Origin: Thermus caldifontis
GTDB taxonomy: Bacteria > Deinococcota > Deinococci > Deinococcales > Thermaceae
Assembly: GCF_003336745.1 (NCBI RefSeq)
Contig: NZ_QGMX01000017.1
Location: forward strand, 1 to 50,686
Reading direction: 5' to 3'
Length of the DNA stretch: 50,686 nucleotides
Each line of letters starts with the position of its first letter. The first letter of the stretch is position 1. Under the pieces are notes generated by a model. That model did not search any database. It worked only from the letters and a program-made list of their open reading frames with translations, and was not told the origin of the DNA. Shown here one piece after another: positions 29,166 through 37,801 of this stretch. The translations under genes were made by a program, and so were the position numbers.

Positions 29166-29333
29166 ATGATGAGGTTAGCCCTGACCCTGGGAATAGGATT
29201 TCTGGCCGTATGGCTCTTCGCCCTTGGCGGGGCCTGGTCCTTGCTGGGGGTGCTCCTCTTCTTCCTCCTGGCCCTGCTCTTGGACGATGCCGACCAGCCC
29301 CGCAAGCCCGAAGACCTCCCCGGCCAGGCCTGA
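29166..29333 (+). CDS. small membrane protein, 55 residues
   Basis: Two hydrophobic helices make up most of the protein: ALTLGIGFLAVWLFALGG and SLLGVLLFFLLALLLDDA. A charged tail (DQPRKPEDLPGQA) follows. There are two adjacent ATG codons (29166 and 29169). An A/T-rich promoter-like stretch lies upstream, with TTGCTT near 29129 and TAAGAT near 29154. It lies 52 bases before the prepilin peptidase gene on the same strand. I recognise no family. The position suggests a small membrane partner, but that is a guess. Confidence 0.6.
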   Translation: MMRLALTLGIGFLAVWLFALGGAWSLLGVLLFFLLALLLDDADQPRKPEDLPGQA

Positions 29334-29385
29334 AGGAAGCGGCGCCCTTAGCCCGGGGTCTGGGTTCCGGCTTTACAATGCCTCC

Positions 29386-30468
29386 ATGTGGCTCCTTTTT
29401 TCCCTGCTCCTTGGTCTGGTGGTGGGCTCCTTCCTGAACGTGGTCATCCACCGACTGCCCAAGGGGGAGTCCATCGTCTTCCCACCCTCCCATTGCCCCG
29501 CCTGCGGGCACCGCCTGGCCCCCAAGGACTTGGTCCCCGTGCTCTCCTACCTGGCCCTTAGGGGGCGGTGCCGTTACTGCTCAAGCCCCATAAGCCCCCG
29601 CTACCCCCTGGTGGAGGCCCTCACGGGCCTCCTCTTTGCCCTGGCCGCCTTCTTCTACCCCCCCTCGCCCCAGGCCTTCTTGACCTTTGCCTTCCTGGCC
29701 CTTCTGGTGGCCCTTTCCTTCATAGACCTGGACACCTATGAGCTTCCCGATAGCCTCACCTATGGCCTCCTCTTCCTGGGTCTCCTCTCTGCCTACCTCC
29801 TCTCCTTTCCCCGCCCCTTTTCCCAAGCCTTGGATGGAAGCCTCCTCGCCGCTGGAGTATTGGGGTTGGTGGCGGGGTACGGGGCCTTTTTCCTGAGGCG
29901 TTTCCGGGAAGGAAAGGCCGAGGTCCCCGTGGGGCCCCATCAGGTGCACATGGCCGCCCTTTTTGGCGCCCTCTTGGGCCCCGGGATGGGCATGGCCCTG
30001 GCCTTCCTCACCTGGGCCCTTTCGGGGCGTACGGGAAGGCCTGTGGTACTTCCCGACCGGATCACCCTTCCCCTTCTACCCCTGGCCTGGATCCTAGCCC
30101 CTTACCTGGGGGCCGACCCTCTTAGCCCCTTGAAAGGCTCCCTTTTGAGCGCAGGAGGGCTGGCGCTGGCAGGGGGGCTTTACTGGGCTTTTAGACCCCA
30201 AGAGGCTCAAAAGGAGGGAGAAGAGGAACAGGAGGAACCCGTGGCCATGGGCTATGGGGATGTGAAGCTCCTGGGGGCCCTTGGGGCCTGGCTTGGGCCC
30301 TATAGCCTGCTGGCCCTGTTCCTGGGGGTGCTGGCCGGGGCCTTCTTTGGCCTCACCCTCCGGCAACGGAAAATCCCCTTCGGCCCTTACCTGGCCCTAG
30401 GGGGCATAGTGGCCTTCTTCTTCGGGGAGGCCTTGTGGCGGGCCTATCTGGCCTGGCTGGGGCTATAG
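29386..30468 (+). CDS. pilD: prepilin peptidase / N-methyltransferase
   Basis: A 360-residue membrane aspartic protease that cleaves and N-methylates type IV prepilins and competence pseudopilins. LLGLVVGSFLNVVIHRLPKG starts the methylase domain, followed by two cysteine pairs (CPACGH and CRYC). The protease aspartates are in SFIDLDTYELPDSL and GYGDVKL. At 360 residues it is longer than most (~250-290). The extra length lies before GYGDVK and includes an acidic loop EGEEEQEEP. The ATG follows a TACAAT by 6 bases, so the message is probably leaderless. comM nearby fits a competence theme. Confidence 0.93.
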   Translation: MWLLFSLLLGLVVGSFLNVVIHRLPKGESIVFPPSHCPACGHRLAPKDLVPVLSYLALRGRCRYCSSPISPRYPLVEALTGLLFALAAFFYPPSPQAFLTFAFLALLVALSFIDLDTYELPDSLTYGLLFLGLLSAYLLSFPRPFSQALDGSLLAAGVLGLVAGYGAFFLRRFREGKAEVPVGPHQVHMAALFGALLGPGMGMALAFLTWALSGRTGRPVVLPDRITLPLLPLAWILAPYLGADPLSPLKGSLLSAGGLALAGGLYWAFRPQEAQKEGEEEQEEPVAMGYGDVKLLGALGAWLGPYSLLALFLGVLAGAFFGLTLRQRKIPFGPYLALGGIVAFFFGEALWRAYLAWLGL

Positions 30469-30476
30469 TTAGGAGG

Positions 30477-31403
30477 ATGTCCTTAGACCTCTTTCCCATC
30501 CTGGCGCAAAGGCGGAGCGTGCGCCGGTTTAAGCCCTTGCCCATCCCAGAAGAAGACCTGGAAAAGCTCCTCTTCGCCCTGCAACGGGCCCCCACCGACG
30601 CCAGCGCCCAGCTCTATAGCGCCATCCGGATCACGGACCCCGGGCTCAGGGAAAGGGTGGCCCAGCTTTCCGGAAACCAGGAGCACATCCGCCAGGCAGC
30701 GGAGTTCTTCGTTTTCCTGGCGGACATCCATCGCTTGGAAAGGCTTCTCGCCCACCGGGGAGAAAGGATGGCCCTCTGGCCCAAAACTGCCCTACACTTT
30801 GCCCTTTTGGACGCTGGGCTCGCCGCCGCCTACCTGGCCCTCACCGCCGAGGCCTTGGGTTACGGGGTCTGCTTCATTGGGGGGGTGCTGAACGGGGTGG
30901 AGGAGCTTTTGGACCTCCTGGGGCTTCCCCCGGGGGTCATCCCCGCGGTGGGCCTGGCGGTGGGGGTGCCGGACGAGGCAGGCCCCCCCAGGCCCAGGTT
31001 GCCAAGGGGCCTGGTGGTGCACGAGAACCGGTACCGCTCCTATGGGCCCCAGGACCTCGAGGCCGCCTTCCAGGCCATGGCCCCCTATAGCCGGGTGGGG
31101 GACTGGGGAAGGGTCCTAAGGCGCTACTTCGCCCAGGGAGGCACGATGGAGGAACGGGAAAGGCCCTATGGCCGGGCCCTGGCCCGCCAGGGCCTGGACC
31201 CCGACCTTCCCCCCGGTACCCCCTTCTATTCCCTGGGCGCCCTTCTGGGGGAGGCTTTGGAGGAAGCCCGGGCCGTCCTCTTCCGCAAGGGGGAGGCCTG
31301 GCTGGAGCGGGAAACCGAAGCCTTCCGGGGGGAAGGAGGCCCCGGGGAAGCCCTCGTAACCGCCCTAAAGAAGGCCCGGGGGGAGGTGAAGGACTGGCCT
31401 TAG
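30477..31403 (+). CDS. nitroreductase family protein
   Basis: A 308-residue FMN-dependent nitroreductase-fold protein. The N-terminal AQRRSVRRFKPLPIPEEDLEKLL is the family start, and LGYGVCFIGGVLNGVEELLDLLGLPPGVIPAVGLAVGVP is the standard C-terminal part of the fold. About 100 extra residues follow, Arg/Glu-rich and without recognisable motif. The NADPH or substrate preference cannot be told. The start I use (ATG 30477) has AGGAGG directly against it, which is too close for a good site. Co-transcription with pilD, 8 bases upstream, is likely. Confidence 0.82.
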   Translation: MSLDLFPILAQRRSVRRFKPLPIPEEDLEKLLFALQRAPTDASAQLYSAIRITDPGLRERVAQLSGNQEHIRQAAEFFVFLADIHRLERLLAHRGERMALWPKTALHFALLDAGLAAAYLALTAEALGYGVCFIGGVLNGVEELLDLLGLPPGVIPAVGLAVGVPDEAGPPRPRLPRGLVVHENRYRSYGPQDLEAAFQAMAPYSRVGDWGRVLRRYFAQGGTMEERERPYGRALARQGLDPDLPPGTPFYSLGALLGEALEEARAVLFRKGEAWLERETEAFRGEGGPGEALVTALKKARGEVKDWP

Positions 31404-31408
31404 GAAGG

Positions 31409-32281
31409 CTATTTCCTGGCCTCCTGCGCCACCCGCCGGGCACCCCGGTAGGCCTTCCGGTAGAAGGGGGCCTCGAGGCTCTCGATCACCACCCGGCTCC
31501 CGTAGCTGCTGGCGTGGGCGAAAACCCCCCGGCCCAGGTAGATGCCCACGTGGTCAATATCCCTGCCGCCAAAGCTAAAGAAGACCAGGTCCCCTGGGCG
31601 CAGGGTATCGGCGGGGGGCAGGGCGCGGTACTGCTCCCGGGAGGTTCGGGGCAGAGCCACGCCCAGCTCGGCGAACACCTGGGCCACGAAGGCGGAGCAG
31701 TCCAAGGCGGTGGGGGAGTTGGCCCCGTATTTGTAGGGAAGGCCCAGGTAGCGGAGGACCACCTTGAGGAGGGGACTTTCGGGATCGTAGTCCTCGGAAG
31801 GAAGGGATTCTTCTGGGCCAGGGGTGGGGCCTCGAGGGGGAGGCGCTGGGGCGCCGTTTTCCCTGGGCTCAGCCGGATAGCCCCCTTGGGGTTGGCCCTC
31901 CGCCTCCTTTCCCCCCTGGTCCTGGGGAGCCGGGATCCTTAGCACCTGGCCCACCTTGAGGCTCGAGGCGGCCAGGCCGTTTAAGGCCATGAGGGCCTCC
32001 ACCGTGGTCCCGTAGCGTCGGGCCAGGGAGAAAAGGGTGTCCCCAGGGGCCACCACATGGGTCCCCTCCGCCTTCCCGGGAATCTTGAGCACCTGGCCGG
32101 GCTGGATCAAGAAGTTCTCCAGACCGTTCAGGCGCATGAGCTCCTCCACCGTGGTGCCATAGCGGCGAGCGATGGAGAAAAGGGTGTCCCCAGGGGCGAC
32201 GGTGTGGGACAAGGTGGCCCCTTGGGGATTAACCTGGCCTAGGGTCCAGGCCAAAAGGACCGCCAGGGCAAAGGCCCGCAT
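31409..32281 (-). CDS. secreted LysM - NlpC/P60 peptidoglycan hydrolase
   Basis: A 290-residue cell-wall hydrolase. A signal peptide (RAFALAVLLAWTLGQ) is followed by two LysM repeats (HTVAPGDTLFSIARRYGTTVEELM and its near copy HVVAPGDTLFSLARRYGTTVEALM), then a Pro/Gly-rich linker. The C-terminal NlpC/P60 domain has catalytic Cys in TALDCSAFVAQVF and His in IDHVGIYLG, with GRGVFAHAS nearby. It would bind peptidoglycan and cut peptide stems during growth or division. The ATG at 32281 lies 7 bases after a -10-like TAAAAT. An ATG at 32290 would overlap that hexamer. Confidence 0.92.
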   Translation of the reverse strand: MRAFALAVLLAWTLGQVNPQGATLSHTVAPGDTLFSIARRYGTTVEELMRLNGLENFLIQPGQVLKIPGKAEGTHVVAPGDTLFSLARRYGTTVEALMALNGLAASSLKVGQVLRIPAPQDQGGKEAEGQPQGGYPAEPRENGAPAPPPRGPTPGPEESLPSEDYDPESPLLKVVLRYLGLPYKYGANSPTALDCSAFVAQVFAELGVALPRTSREQYRALPPADTLRPGDLVFFSFGGRDIDHVGIYLGRGVFAHASSYGSRVVIESLEAPFYRKAYRGARRVAQEARK

Positions 32282-32307
32282 GGGTTTCATTTTACGCCCG
32301 GCCCCCC

Positions 32308-32337
32308 TTGGCCCAGGGCAAAAGGGTGTGTTACAAT
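32308..32337 (+). promoter_or_regulatory. tRNA-Trp promoter
   Basis: TTGGCC (32308-32313) and TACAAT (32332-32337) are 18 bases apart. The tRNA begins 12 bases downstream. The divergent wall-hydrolase -10 lies 14 bases to the left. Confidence 0.65.
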
Positions 32338-32349
32338 CCCGGAAGGCGG

Positions 32350-32425
32350 GGGCCGTTAGCTCAACTGGCAGAGCACCGGTCTCCAAAACCGGGGGTTGGA
32401 GGTTCGAGTCCTTCACGGCCCGCCA
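32350..32425 (+). tRNA. tRNA-Trp (CCA)
   Basis: A 76-base cloverleaf with acceptor stem GGGCCGT/ACGGCCC, discriminator G and encoded CCA. The anticodon loop is CTCCAAA closed by CCGGT/ACCGG, so the anticodon is CCA (Trp). The D arm GCTCAACTGGCAGAGC and T loop GTTCGAGTC are standard. Confidence 0.97.
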
Positions 32426-32429
32426 GGAT

Positions 32430-32450
32430 GGCCCTTCGGGGCCCTTTTTT
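32430..32450 (+). terminator. tRNA-Trp terminator with TTCG loop
   Basis: GGCCC-TTCG-GGGCC (32430-32443) forms a 5-bp stem with the very stable UUCG tetraloop. It is followed by C and six T (32445-32450). It begins 4 bases after the encoded CCA. Confidence 0.85.
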
Positions 32451-32474
32451 AATCCCGATAGGCGGGAAGCGGAT

Positions 32475-33173
32475 ATGCCTGAGTACCAGGTGCTCATCGT
32501 AGGGGCGGGCTTTGCCGGTAGCGAGGCCGCCTTCCGCTTGGCGCAAATGGGGGTGCGGGTGGGCCTCCTCACCCAGAGCCTGGACTCGGTGATGATGCCC
32601 TTCCTGCCCCCAAAGCCCCCTTTCCCGGAAGGAAGCCTCCTGGCCCGGGCCTACGACCCTGCCGATTCCCGGCTTTGGGCCTTCCACGCCCGGGCCAAGT
32701 ACCTCCTGGAAAACCAACCCAACCTGCACCTTTTCCAGGCCACCGCCACGGAGCTTCTTCTGGAAGGGAAGAGGGTGGTGGGGGTGGGTACGTGGGAAGG
32801 CCCCCCGGCCCGGGCCTCCCGCGTGGTGCTGGCGGTGGGGAGCTTTCTCGGAGCCAGGCTTTGGTTGGGCGAGGCGGTGGAGGAGGCGGGCCGGCTTTCC
32901 GAGGCCAGCTACCCGGACCTCTTCCTCCACCTTCAGGCCCTGGGCTTCCGCTTCCTAAAGCGGGAGAGGGCGGTGCCGGAAGCCCCCGGGACCCCGGGCT
33001 ATACCGTGAGCTACCACGCCTTCCACCCGGAGGAGTGGGAGGAGGAAACCTTCCGCCTAGTCAGGCTGGAAGGGCTTTATGCGGTGGGCCTTTGCGTGCG
33101 GGAGGGGGAGTATGCCCTCATGAGCCAAGAAGGCCTGCGCCTGGCGGAGCACCTTCTCCATGAGCTTGGGTAG
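32475..33173 (+). CDS. GidA-related small FAD protein
   Basis: A 232-residue flavoprotein matching the small GidA-related proteins of Thermus, of which a crystal structure exists but, as far as I know, no function. The FAD motif VLIVGAGFAGSEAAFRLAQMG is at 7-27. VVLAVGSFLGARLWLG matches the GidA/TrmFO family, and LYAVGLCVREGEYALMSQEG is the C-terminal flavin segment. It lacks the helical C-terminal domain of full-length GidA. It starts 24 bases after the tRNA-Trp terminator and I see no separate promoter. Its 3' 117 bases overlap mutY on the other strand. Confidence 0.85.
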   Translation: MPEYQVLIVGAGFAGSEAAFRLAQMGVRVGLLTQSLDSVMMPFLPPKPPFPEGSLLARAYDPADSRLWAFHARAKYLLENQPNLHLFQATATELLLEGKRVVGVGTWEGPPARASRVVLAVGSFLGARLWLGEAVEEAGRLSEASYPDLFLHLQALGFRFLKRERAVPEAPGTPGYTVSYHAFHPEEWEEETFRLVRLEGLYAVGLCVREGEYALMSQEGLRLAEHLLHELG

Positions 33174-34085
33174 GGGTTTCTCCCCCGGGTCCACAAGCTG
33201 TTCCCTTCGGCAAGCAGCCCCTTCCCAGGGGGCCACGTGCACCTCCACCCGGAGCCTGCGGTGGGTGAGGGCGTGGCGCACCTCCCCGGCGAAACGGGGC
33301 TCCACCCCAAAGGCCCTGGCCCTTGCCGGAAGGTCTTCAGGGGGCATGAGGGGCACCCCGTAGAGCCCGGCGAAACGCCCTTCCAGCTTCTCCAGATAGA
33401 CCCCTTCCCTGCCCCAGAGGACCAGGGCCGCCAGGGCTTCCTCCCGCACCTTCCGCTTCCTGGCCCCCGGGTAACGCCCTGGGTCCGCCCGCCCTTGGCA
33501 AAAGGCGGCGACGGGGCAACGGGAGCAAAGGGGCCTCCGGGGCAGGCACACCGTGGCCCCCAGGTCCATGAGGGCCTGGTTCCACTCGCCTGGGGCTTCC
33601 CCCGGGGGCATGAGGTCCTGGGCTAGGCGCCAAAGGCGCTGGGGAGAAGGGTTCTCCCAGGCGAGAAGCCGGGAAAGGACCCGCCTCACGTTCCCGTCCA
33701 CCGCCGCCACCCTTTCCCCAAAGGCCAGAGAGGCCACCGCCGCCGCCGTGTACGGGCCAAGGCCGGGAAGCCCAAGAAGCTCGGCATAGCCTTGGGGCAG
33801 GGCCTCCACCTCCTGGGCCAGGCGGTGGAGGTGAAGGGCCCGGCGGTAGTAGCCCGCCCCCTGCCAGGCCTTCAGCACCTCCTCCAAGGGGGCCTCCCGC
33901 AAGGCCTTCAGGCTGGGGAAACGGGCCAGGAAGCGATGGTAGTAAGGGATGGCCTGGGCGGTCCGGGTCTGCTGCAGGAGCACCTCGGCCACCAGGATGC
34001 GGTAGGGGTCCTTCTCCCCCCTCCAGGGAAGGAGGCGGGGGTTTTCCCGATACCAGCCAAGGAGCGCTTCCTGTAGCCCTTTCAT
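33057..34085 (-). CDS. mutY: adenine DNA glycosylase
   Basis: A 342-residue glycosylase that removes adenine mispaired with 8-oxoguanine. The helix-hairpin-helix is LLGLPGLGPYTAAAVASLAFG, with the catalytic Asp just after in AAVDGNVRRVLSR. The [4Fe-4S] ligands follow C-x6-C-x2-C-x5-C in CLPRRPLCSRCPVAAFC. The C-terminal half is the MutT-like 8-oxoG recognition domain (EALAALVLWGREGVYLEKLEGRFAGLYGVPLMP). The last ~39 codons run into the GidA-related gene. It follows the CoA-binding gene by 4 bases and ends the leftward array. Confidence 0.94.
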   Translation of the reverse strand: MKGLQEALLGWYRENPRLLPWRGEKDPYRILVAEVLLQQTRTAQAIPYYHRFLARFPSLKALREAPLEEVLKAWQGAGYYRRALHLHRLAQEVEALPQGYAELLGLPGLGPYTAAAVASLAFGERVAAVDGNVRRVLSRLLAWENPSPQRLWRLAQDLMPPGEAPGEWNQALMDLGATVCLPRRPLCSRCPVAAFCQGRADPGRYPGARKRKVREEALAALVLWGREGVYLEKLEGRFAGLYGVPLMPPEDLPARARAFGVEPRFAGEVRHALTHRRLRVEVHVAPWEGAACRREQLVDPGEKPLPKLMEKVLRQAQAFLAHEGILPLPHAKAHRIKPFQPD

Positions 34086-34089
34086 GGGC

Positions 34090-34503
34090 CTACGGGGTGC
34101 CGAAAAGCCTCCGGTGCTCCACCATAAGGCACCGGTCGGCCACCACGGGGATCCCGGCCTCCTTCAGGGCCTCTTCAAAGCCCGGGTGGCGGATGCCAGA
34201 CTGCAACCACACCAGGCCGGGCCTCAGGGCCAAGACCTCGGGCAGGTGGGCCAAAAGGGCCTCCGGAGGGCGAAAGACGTCCAAGATGTCCACGGGTTCG
34301 GAAATCTCCTCTAGGCTCGCCACCACCCGCACCCCGAAAAGCTCCATCCCGGCGAAACGGGGGTTAACCGGCAGGATGCGGTAACCCTTCTCCCAAAGGT
34401 ATTCGGGCACGTAGTGGGCGGGGCGGGAAGGGTCCTTATGGGCCCCCAACACGGCAATGGTCCGGGCCCTTTCCAGATAGGTCTGGAGCTCTAGGTCGGT
34501 CAT
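34090..34503 (-). CDS. CoA-binding domain protein
   Basis: A 137-residue Rossmann-fold protein of the YccU/CoA-binding family. ARTIAVLGAHKDPSRPAHYVPEYLWEKGYRILPVNP is the nucleotide-binding start, and GLVWLQSGIRHPGFEEALKEAGIPVVADRCLMVEH is the conserved end. Thermus homologues bind CoA, but a reaction is not established. The ATG at 34503 overlaps the nadE TGA (ATGA). An in-frame extension to 34587 lies inside nadE and is not plausible. NAD synthesis and this protein may share regulation only. Confidence 0.88.
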   Translation of the reverse strand: MTDLELQTYLERARTIAVLGAHKDPSRPAHYVPEYLWEKGYRILPVNPRFAGMELFGVRVVASLEEISEPVDILDVFRPPEALLAHLPEVLALRPGLVWLQSGIRHPGFEEALKEAGIPVVADRCLMVEHRRLFGTP

Positions 34504-35345
34504 GGCCGGTAGTCCAAGGGCCTCAGGTAAAACTCCCCGATGGCGGTGGAGGAAAGGAGGGCCACGGTGGGCAGGGCCCGCTTCCAATGGGTGCGGTTCA
34601 CCCGCTCCTTGACCCGGGCTATCTCCTCCTGGGTGTAGCCCAGGCTCTCTATATAGGCGTCGGGGTAGCCCTTCAGGTAGTGCTCCAGGATGACATCCGC
34701 CCGCAGGTAGCGCACCCCCAGGTCCCCCTCGTCCGTCTGCCCCGGGATGAGGTCAGCGGTGGGCACCTTCTCCACCACCGCCTGGGGCACCCCCAAGTAA
34801 CGGGCCAGGCCCCAGACCTGGGTCTTGTACAGGTCCCCCAAGGGGTTTACCGGGGGGGTGTCGTCCCCGTGCCAGGTGAAGTAGCCGAAAAGCCTCTCCG
34901 TCTTGTTGCCCGTGCCCAAGGGCAGGGCCTCGTAGGCCTGGGATTTGTCAAAGAGGACCATCATCCGGGCCCGGGCCATCAGGTTGCCCTTGCGGTGGGG
35001 GGTGAGGTCCGGGGTTTGCGCAGCGTAGCCCTCCACCATGGGGGTGATGTCCACCTCCTCTAGCTCCACCCCGAAGGTCTCCGCCACCAGATAGGCGTGC
35101 TCCCGGGAAAGGGGGCTGGAGTCCCGGTGGGGGAGGAAAAGGGCGTGGACCCGTTTCGGCCCCAGGGCTCGCACCGCCAGGGCCAAGGTGGTGGCGGAGT
35201 CCACCCCCCCGGATACCGCCACAATGGCCCTCTCGTAGCCCCGCCAGGAAAGCTCCTCCTGGACAAAGCGGGTAAGGAAGTCCGCCACCAGGGGCCAGTG
35301 GAGCTCCAGGCTTTCCTGGATCTTGGGAGCTTGGAGGATTTTCAT
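34500..35345 (-). CDS. nadE: NAD+ synthetase, ammonia-dependent type
   Basis: A 281-residue enzyme that amidates deamido-NAD to NAD with ATP. The PP-loop motif is VSGGVDSAT (44-52). GTGNKTERLFGYFTWHGDDTPPVNPLGDLYKTQV and VPTADLIPGQTDEGDLGVRY are family blocks. It has no fused glutaminase domain, but a nitrilase-fold gene overlaps it directly upstream (ATGA). That pairing suggests ammonia may be supplied in trans. The downstream gene encodes a CoA-binding protein. Confidence 0.94.
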   Translation of the reverse strand: MKILQAPKIQESLELHWPLVADFLTRFVQEELSWRGYERAIVAVSGGVDSATTLALAVRALGPKRVHALFLPHRDSSPLSREHAYLVAETFGVELEEVDITPMVEGYAAQTPDLTPHRKGNLMARARMMVLFDKSQAYEALPLGTGNKTERLFGYFTWHGDDTPPVNPLGDLYKTQVWGLARYLGVPQAVVEKVPTADLIPGQTDEGDLGVRYLRADVILEHYLKGYPDAYIESLGYTQEEIARVKERVNRTHWKRALPTVALLSSTAIGEFYLRPLDYRP

Positions 35346-36208
35346 CTCCCCTCCTTTCCCAAAACCCTCTCCAGGTCGGGGAGGAGAAGGGGCAAGGCGG
35401 CCTCGAGGTCGGAAAGCAGAGGGCTATCGTAGCGCACCGGGGGGATCCGCTCCCGGTCCAGGTCCAAGAGCAGGGCCGCCTCCTCAAACAGGGGGGCCTC
35501 GGCCAGAACGCGCCCTTCCGGCCCCACCGCCAGGCTTCCCCCGCTCATCCCCTTCCCCCCCTCAAACCCCACCAGACTGGAAAGGATCACGTAAAGGCCG
35601 TGCTCCGCCGCCACCGCCCGGGCCAGGGTGCGCCAGCGCTCCACGTTCTCGGGCCTTTCCCCGTGGAAGCCTCTGGCGGGGCTGGCTGCGGGCACATAGA
35701 CCACCTCCGCCCCGTCCAAGGCGGCGATGGCCGAGGTGAGGGAATGCCAGAAGTCCTCGCAGATGAGGATGGCCGCCCGGCCAAAACGGGTGTTAAAGGC
35801 CTCCACCCGCCTCCCCCGGGCCAGGTAGCGCTCCTCGTCAAAGACCCCGTAGGTGGGCAGGAAAACCTTGCGGTGCACGTGGACAATGCGGTGGGGAAGT
35901 TCCAGGTAGGCGGCGCTGTTGTAATAGGCTCCCTCATCCCGCTCGTAAAAGCCCACCACCACGTCCAAAAGCCCCTCCCAACCCACCTCCTTGTGCACCT
36001 GGGAGAGGAGTTCCAAAAGCTCGTACCGGGTAAGGGCCAGCTCCCTCACCCCCCCTTGCAGGAAATACCCGGTCAAGGCCGCCTCGGGTAGGACCACCAC
36101 CCCCGGGGCGTGAGGACGAAGAACCCTAAGGTGCGCCGCCAAGCGGGTTAGGTTCTCCCTGATCCTGGCCTTTTCCGGGCGAAACTGGAGGATGGCATGC
36201 CGGACCAC
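35342..36208 (-). CDS. nitrilase-superfamily amidohydrolase, possible NadE glutaminase partner
   Basis: A 288-residue carbon-nitrogen hydrolase with the full Glu-Lys-Cys triad: E42 in VLPEAALTGY, K114 in HRKVFLPTYGVFDE and C150 in ILICEDFWHS. FLPTYGVFDE and LICEDFWHSLT resemble the glutaminase domain of glutamine-dependent NAD synthetases. The gene overlaps nadE by 4 bases and is translated just before it. I infer a split glutamine-dependent NAD synthetase, though a separate amidase acting on another substrate remains possible. The start is GTG at 36208. Confidence 0.85.
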   Translation of the reverse strand: MVRHAILQFRPEKARIRENLTRLAAHLRVLRPHAPGVVVLPEAALTGYFLQGGVRELALTRYELLELLSQVHKEVGWEGLLDVVVGFYERDEGAYYNSAAYLELPHRIVHVHRKVFLPTYGVFDEERYLARGRRVEAFNTRFGRAAILICEDFWHSLTSAIAALDGAEVVYVPAASPARGFHGERPENVERWRTLARAVAAEHGLYVILSSLVGFEGGKGMSGGSLAVGPEGRVLAEAPLFEEAALLLDLDRERIPPVRYDSPLLSDLEAALPLLLPDLERVLGKEGR

Positions 36209-36213
36209 GGTTC

Positions 36214-37797
36214 CTAGCCTACACCCCCATGCGGGGCCCTACTGGGCTCCAGGTAAAGCCTGGGGTCCGCCTCGGGGAAGGGATTGTCCTGCTCCTCCAA
36301 GGCCCCAAGCTCCTCGGGGGAGACGCCTTTGAGAAGGTTGAAAAAGGCTTCGGCATGCCCTTGGTAGCGCTCCTTGGCGTACTCCACCGCCTGGGCGGTG
36401 TCCACCAGGAAGGGCCAGTCGGAGGCCTCGAGGAGCAAAAGCTCCCGCATGGCCTGCTGGAGCACCCTAAAGGGCAGGTTGCCCTGGCGCACCGCCTCCC
36501 GCATGGCCCCTTCCGCCCGGTATACCGTGCGCCAGTAGTCCCAGGTGGCCTCGTTGAGCCAGACCCTATGGTCCCCGCCCCGGCCCCAGGAACCCTCGGG
36601 CAAAGCCGTGCGCACCGCCTTACCCTGGACCGCCTCCTTCGCCGTGACCGCCTGGACCCCTCTCCTTTGGGCCAGAAGCCGCAACACCTCCTCCAACCAG
36701 GCCACCCCCTCGTACCACCAGTGGCCAAAGAGCTCGGCATCGTAGGGAGCCAGGATAACCCCGTCCGGATGCTCCCGGCCCAGGCGCTCCACCAGGCCCA
36801 CGAAGTGAAGGGCGTGTTCCTTCACCTTGAGAAAGGCCGCCTCGGGTTCGTAGGGCGCCTTGGCGGAAAGGTCGGCCTGGCGGTGGGTAACCCGCCAGTG
36901 GTGGAGGCCAGAAACCGGGTCCTTGCGGTGAAACTCCCGGTAAAGCCCCTCCCCGGGATAGCCATAGTCCGCGCTCCACACCTGCAAGGAGGTTTCCAGG
37001 TTGCGGGCCAAGACCCTCAGGCCCGACTCCAGCTCGTGGACGTAGTAGGTGGCCTCGGCGCTTTCCACCGGGCCCAAGGAGGCTTCCCCATAAGGGGAAA
37101 GGGGCCTCCCCCCTTGGACCAGGTGGGCGTCCACGAAGGTGTAGCGGATCCCGGCCCGCATGAGAAGCTCATCCACCCCCGGCCTAAAACCCTCTGGGGC
37201 CCCTTCCACGGGGGGCTTCCAGTAGCCCTTCGGCCGGTAGGCCATCTCCGGAAGCCAGAAGCCCGTGGGGTCCTTGGCAAAGTGGCGGCGGTAGGTGGCC
37301 ACCCCCGTCTTGATCTGGGCCCAAAGGGCCTCGTCGTAGCCCAGAAGGGGGGAGTAGCCATGGGTGGCATTGGAGGTGAGAAGCTCCACCTGGCCCCGGT
37401 CCTGGGTCCTGCGGAAAGCGGAAAGGAGATCCCCTCTTAGATGATGGAAATGGTCCAGGGTAAGCTCCCAGAAGGCCACCTGGTGGCGGGCGCTGGCCTC
37501 GAGGTCCGTCCCTTGGTAGCGCAGGTAGTCACCCTGGGCCCGCTCCAGCCGGTCCTTGGCGTAGGCCCAAAAGCCTTCCCTCACCTTGGCGTCCCCCAGC
37601 TGCTCCGCCAAGATGGGGGTGATCCCCAGGGTAAAGCGGGCCTCCACCCCTTCCTGATGAAGCCGCTCCAAGGACCTAAGGAGGGGCAGATAGGTTTCCG
37701 CCATGGCCTCGTAAAGGGTTTCCTCCCCGAAGGGCCACATCCCATGGGAGCGCACATAGGGTAGGTGGGCGTGGAGGACCAGGGCAAAGCGTGCCAT
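36214..37797 (-). CDS. GH57 1,4-alpha-glucan branching enzyme
   Basis: A 527-residue family GH57 enzyme that makes alpha-1,6 branches in glycogen-like glucans. The N-terminal [16 protein letters not shown] is the GH57 start. The nucleophile Glu184 lies in GFWLPEMAY and the acid/base Asp353 in [16 protein letters not shown], the same positions as in the characterised T. thermophilus enzyme. Helical C-terminal residues (~400-520) cover the active site. It follows lysZ by only 4 bases, so a glycogen gene shares a transcript with lysine synthesis. The two roles have no evident link. Confidence 0.94.
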   Translation of the reverse strand: MARFALVLHAHLPYVRSHGMWPFGEETLYEAMAETYLPLLRSLERLHQEGVEARFTLGITPILAEQLGDAKVREGFWAYAKDRLERAQGDYLRYQGTDLEASARHQVAFWELTLDHFHHLRGDLLSAFRRTQDRGQVELLTSNATHGYSPLLGYDEALWAQIKTGVATYRRHFAKDPTGFWLPEMAYRPKGYWKPPVEGAPEGFRPGVDELLMRAGIRYTFVDAHLVQGGRPLSPYGEASLGPVESAEATYYVHELESGLRVLARNLETSLQVWSADYGYPGEGLYREFHRKDPVSGLHHWRVTHRQADLSAKAPYEPEAAFLKVKEHALHFVGLVERLGREHPDGVILAPYDAELFGHWWYEGVAWLEEVLRLLAQRRGVQAVTAKEAVQGKAVRTALPEGSWGRGGDHRVWLNEATWDYWRTVYRAEGAMREAVRQGNLPFRVLQQAMRELLLLEASDWPFLVDTAQAVEYAKERYQGHAEAFFNLLKGVSPEELGALEEQDNPFPEADPRLYLEPSRAPHGGVG

Positions 37798-37801
37798 GGG
37801 T

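Noticed and set aside
36229..37440. 403-codon plus-strand frame opposite the branching enzyme
   Set aside because: Low-complexity composition and fully antisense to a gene with conserved catalytic residues at the expected positions.
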